Positions 63,243 to 64,000 of a stretch of 64,000 bases of DNA are shown piece after piece. Position 1 is the first letter of the stretch; the number at the start of each line of letters is the position of its first letter. Made by a program: the position numbers and the translations under genes. This DNA is from Streptomyces sp. HSG2 (GTDB taxonomy: Bacteria > Actinomycetota > Actinomycetes > Streptomycetales > Streptomycetaceae), in contig NZ_CP066801.1 of NCBI RefSeq assembly GCF_016598575.1, positions 2,790,001 through 2,854,000 of the forward strand, given 5' to 3'. The notes under the pieces were generated by a model, which had not been told where the DNA came from, did not search any database, and saw only the letters and a program-made list of their open reading frames with translations.

Positions 63243-63651
63243 GCCTCCGAGGTTAGGCGCACCCGGCGAGGCGCGGACGTGTGGCCGGGAAGGGAAGCGG
63301 CGGGACCTCCGCGCTCCTCGCCCCCGCCCCCTCCTCGCCCCCGAATCCGACCCGGTTCCGACCCGGACCCGCCCGCCCCCGTCCTGCCGAGCCGGTGCGC
63401 GGGCCTCGTGGGCGCCTCGGCTCCTCGACCGTGCGTGGCCGCCGGTCGGTGGTGACGTTCGGACGGTAATCGTTCGGTAAAGAAGTCGCGGAGGGGAAGG
63501 AGTCGCGCCCGTCCCGTGTTGGAAGGGGGCGGAGGGCAGGCGCCCGCCGGGGCTCGCCGACCCGCAGCGCGGACCGGTCCGGGCGGGTGAGCGGTCGAAT
63601 CCACGTCCGACGCCACCGATTCGCCCACAGCACCGCCAGGAGGAGCGCCAC
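63243..63651. other. Intergenic region upstream of mshA
   Basis: 409 bp without a credible gene; should carry the divergent promoters of the methyltransferase gene and mshA. Confidence 0.55.
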
Positions 63652-64000
63652 GTGAGCCAGTACGCCGGCAGGCTCGGGCGTCGATCCCCGACCCTCGCTC
63701 CCCGACTGCGTCTTCACCGGCGTCCACGCCGGGTCGCGATGCTCTCCGTGCACACCTCGCCCCTGCACCAGCCGGGGACCGGCGACGCCGGTGGGATGAA
63801 CGTCTACATCGTGGAACTCGCGCGGCGCCTCGCCGCGATCGACGTGGAGGTGGAGATCTTCACGCGTTCCACGTCCGCCGCGTTGCCGCCGGCGGTGGAG
63901 ATGGCGCCCGGGGTGTTGGTCCGGCACATCGACGCGGGGCCCTACGAGGGGCTCGCCAAGGAGGAGCTTCCCGCCCAGCTCTGCGCGTTCACACACGGCG
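63652..64000 (+). CDS. mshA: D-inositol-3-phosphate glycosyltransferase MshA (5' part)
   Basis: First 116 codons from GTG 63652 (AGGAGG upstream), truncated by the window. GT-B glycosyltransferase start: [10 protein letters not shown], then [10 protein letters not shown] near residue 46 and a Rossmann-like strand near 65. Joins UDP-GlcNAc to inositol phosphate, first step of mycothiol synthesis. Pathway partner of mshD at 25858. Confidence 0.9.
   Translation, partial: MSQYAGRLGRRSPTLAPRLRLHRRPRRVAMLSVHTSPLHQPGTGDAGGMNVYIVELARRLAAIDVEVEIFTRSTSAALPPAVEMAPGVLVRHIDAGPYEGLAKEELPAQLCAFTHG

Noticed and set aside
1..64000. tRNA or rRNA genes
   Set aside because: I saw no cloverleaf-like or rRNA-like sequence on either strand while reading; a dedicated scan would be needed to exclude tRNA fragments at insertion borders.

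Overview
This window is chromosomal DNA from a Streptomyces or close relative. The base composition is very GC-rich, coding regions have third positions dominated by G/C, and GTG/TTG starts and several apparently leaderless promoters occur. Gene content and order match my memory of the S. coelicolor SCO4126-SCO4204 region: csoR, pit, pst, ppk, mshD, glnR, cysA, nur, dtd, rsiG and, at the right edge, the start of mshA. SCO numbers are from memory and unchecked.

Layout. (1) 1-3193: a leftward operon of four membrane-linked genes that look like parts of a chromosomally fixed, conjugation-type secretion machine (candidate counterpart of cmdABCDEF). (2) 3503-11123: an inserted accessory block with two related cassettes of the whiJ type (Scr1/DUF5753-type XRE regulator, DUF397 protein, RsbW-like ATP-binding protein), the first with a cytidine deaminase-like gene. 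An IS1182-type element splits the first ATPase gene and an IS3-type element lies between regulator and ATPase in the second cassette. (3) 11320-14802: a transglycosylase/NlpC-P60 cell-wall enzyme, a PAP2 phosphatase, a lipoprotein and two very small genes. (4) 14807-25576: csoR with its operator, a low-affinity phosphate transporter with its PhoU-like partner, the high-affinity pstSCAB operon under a recognisable PHO box, a Nudix hydrolase, and CHAD and polyphosphate kinase genes that overlap: a phosphate uptake and storage block. (5) 25858-34969: mshD, a secreted 5'-nucleotidase, a two-component system, an HtrA-like protease, a LacI regulator and the nitrogen regulator glnR.

(6) 35612-38150: two tandem paralogous small hydrophobic peptides of unknown role, then the heat-shock pair rheA/hsp18 with an exact RheA-type operator, and a DUF2267 gene. 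(7) 38308-44322: a ThiS/MoaD-like protein, a repeat-rich membrane protein, an LmeA-like DUF2993 protein, then a sulfur block in which a leaderless cysteine-containing leader peptide precedes cysA and a DUF1416 gene, followed by DsrE-like and nitrobindin-like genes. (8) 44503-48665: a lipoprotein gene cut off from its ribosome binding site by an IS4-type element, and a membrane-anchored XRE-type protein. (9) 49047-64000: nur, ygfZ-like, dtd, rsiG (with two perfect c-di-GMP signature motifs), an Eis-like acetyltransferase, TetR, a HelD/HelR-type RNA-polymerase-associated helicase, a marR-MFS operon with a clear operator, an XRE regulator, an HBHA-like protein, a SpoIIE-type phosphatase, a methyltransferase and the first third of mshA.

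Most genes are ordinary core genes. The regions most worth a second look are the secretion-like cluster at the left edge, the two homogenised regulator cassettes, the twin small peptides at 35.6-36.1 kb, the sulfur leader peptide, and the lipoprotein/IS4 junction.
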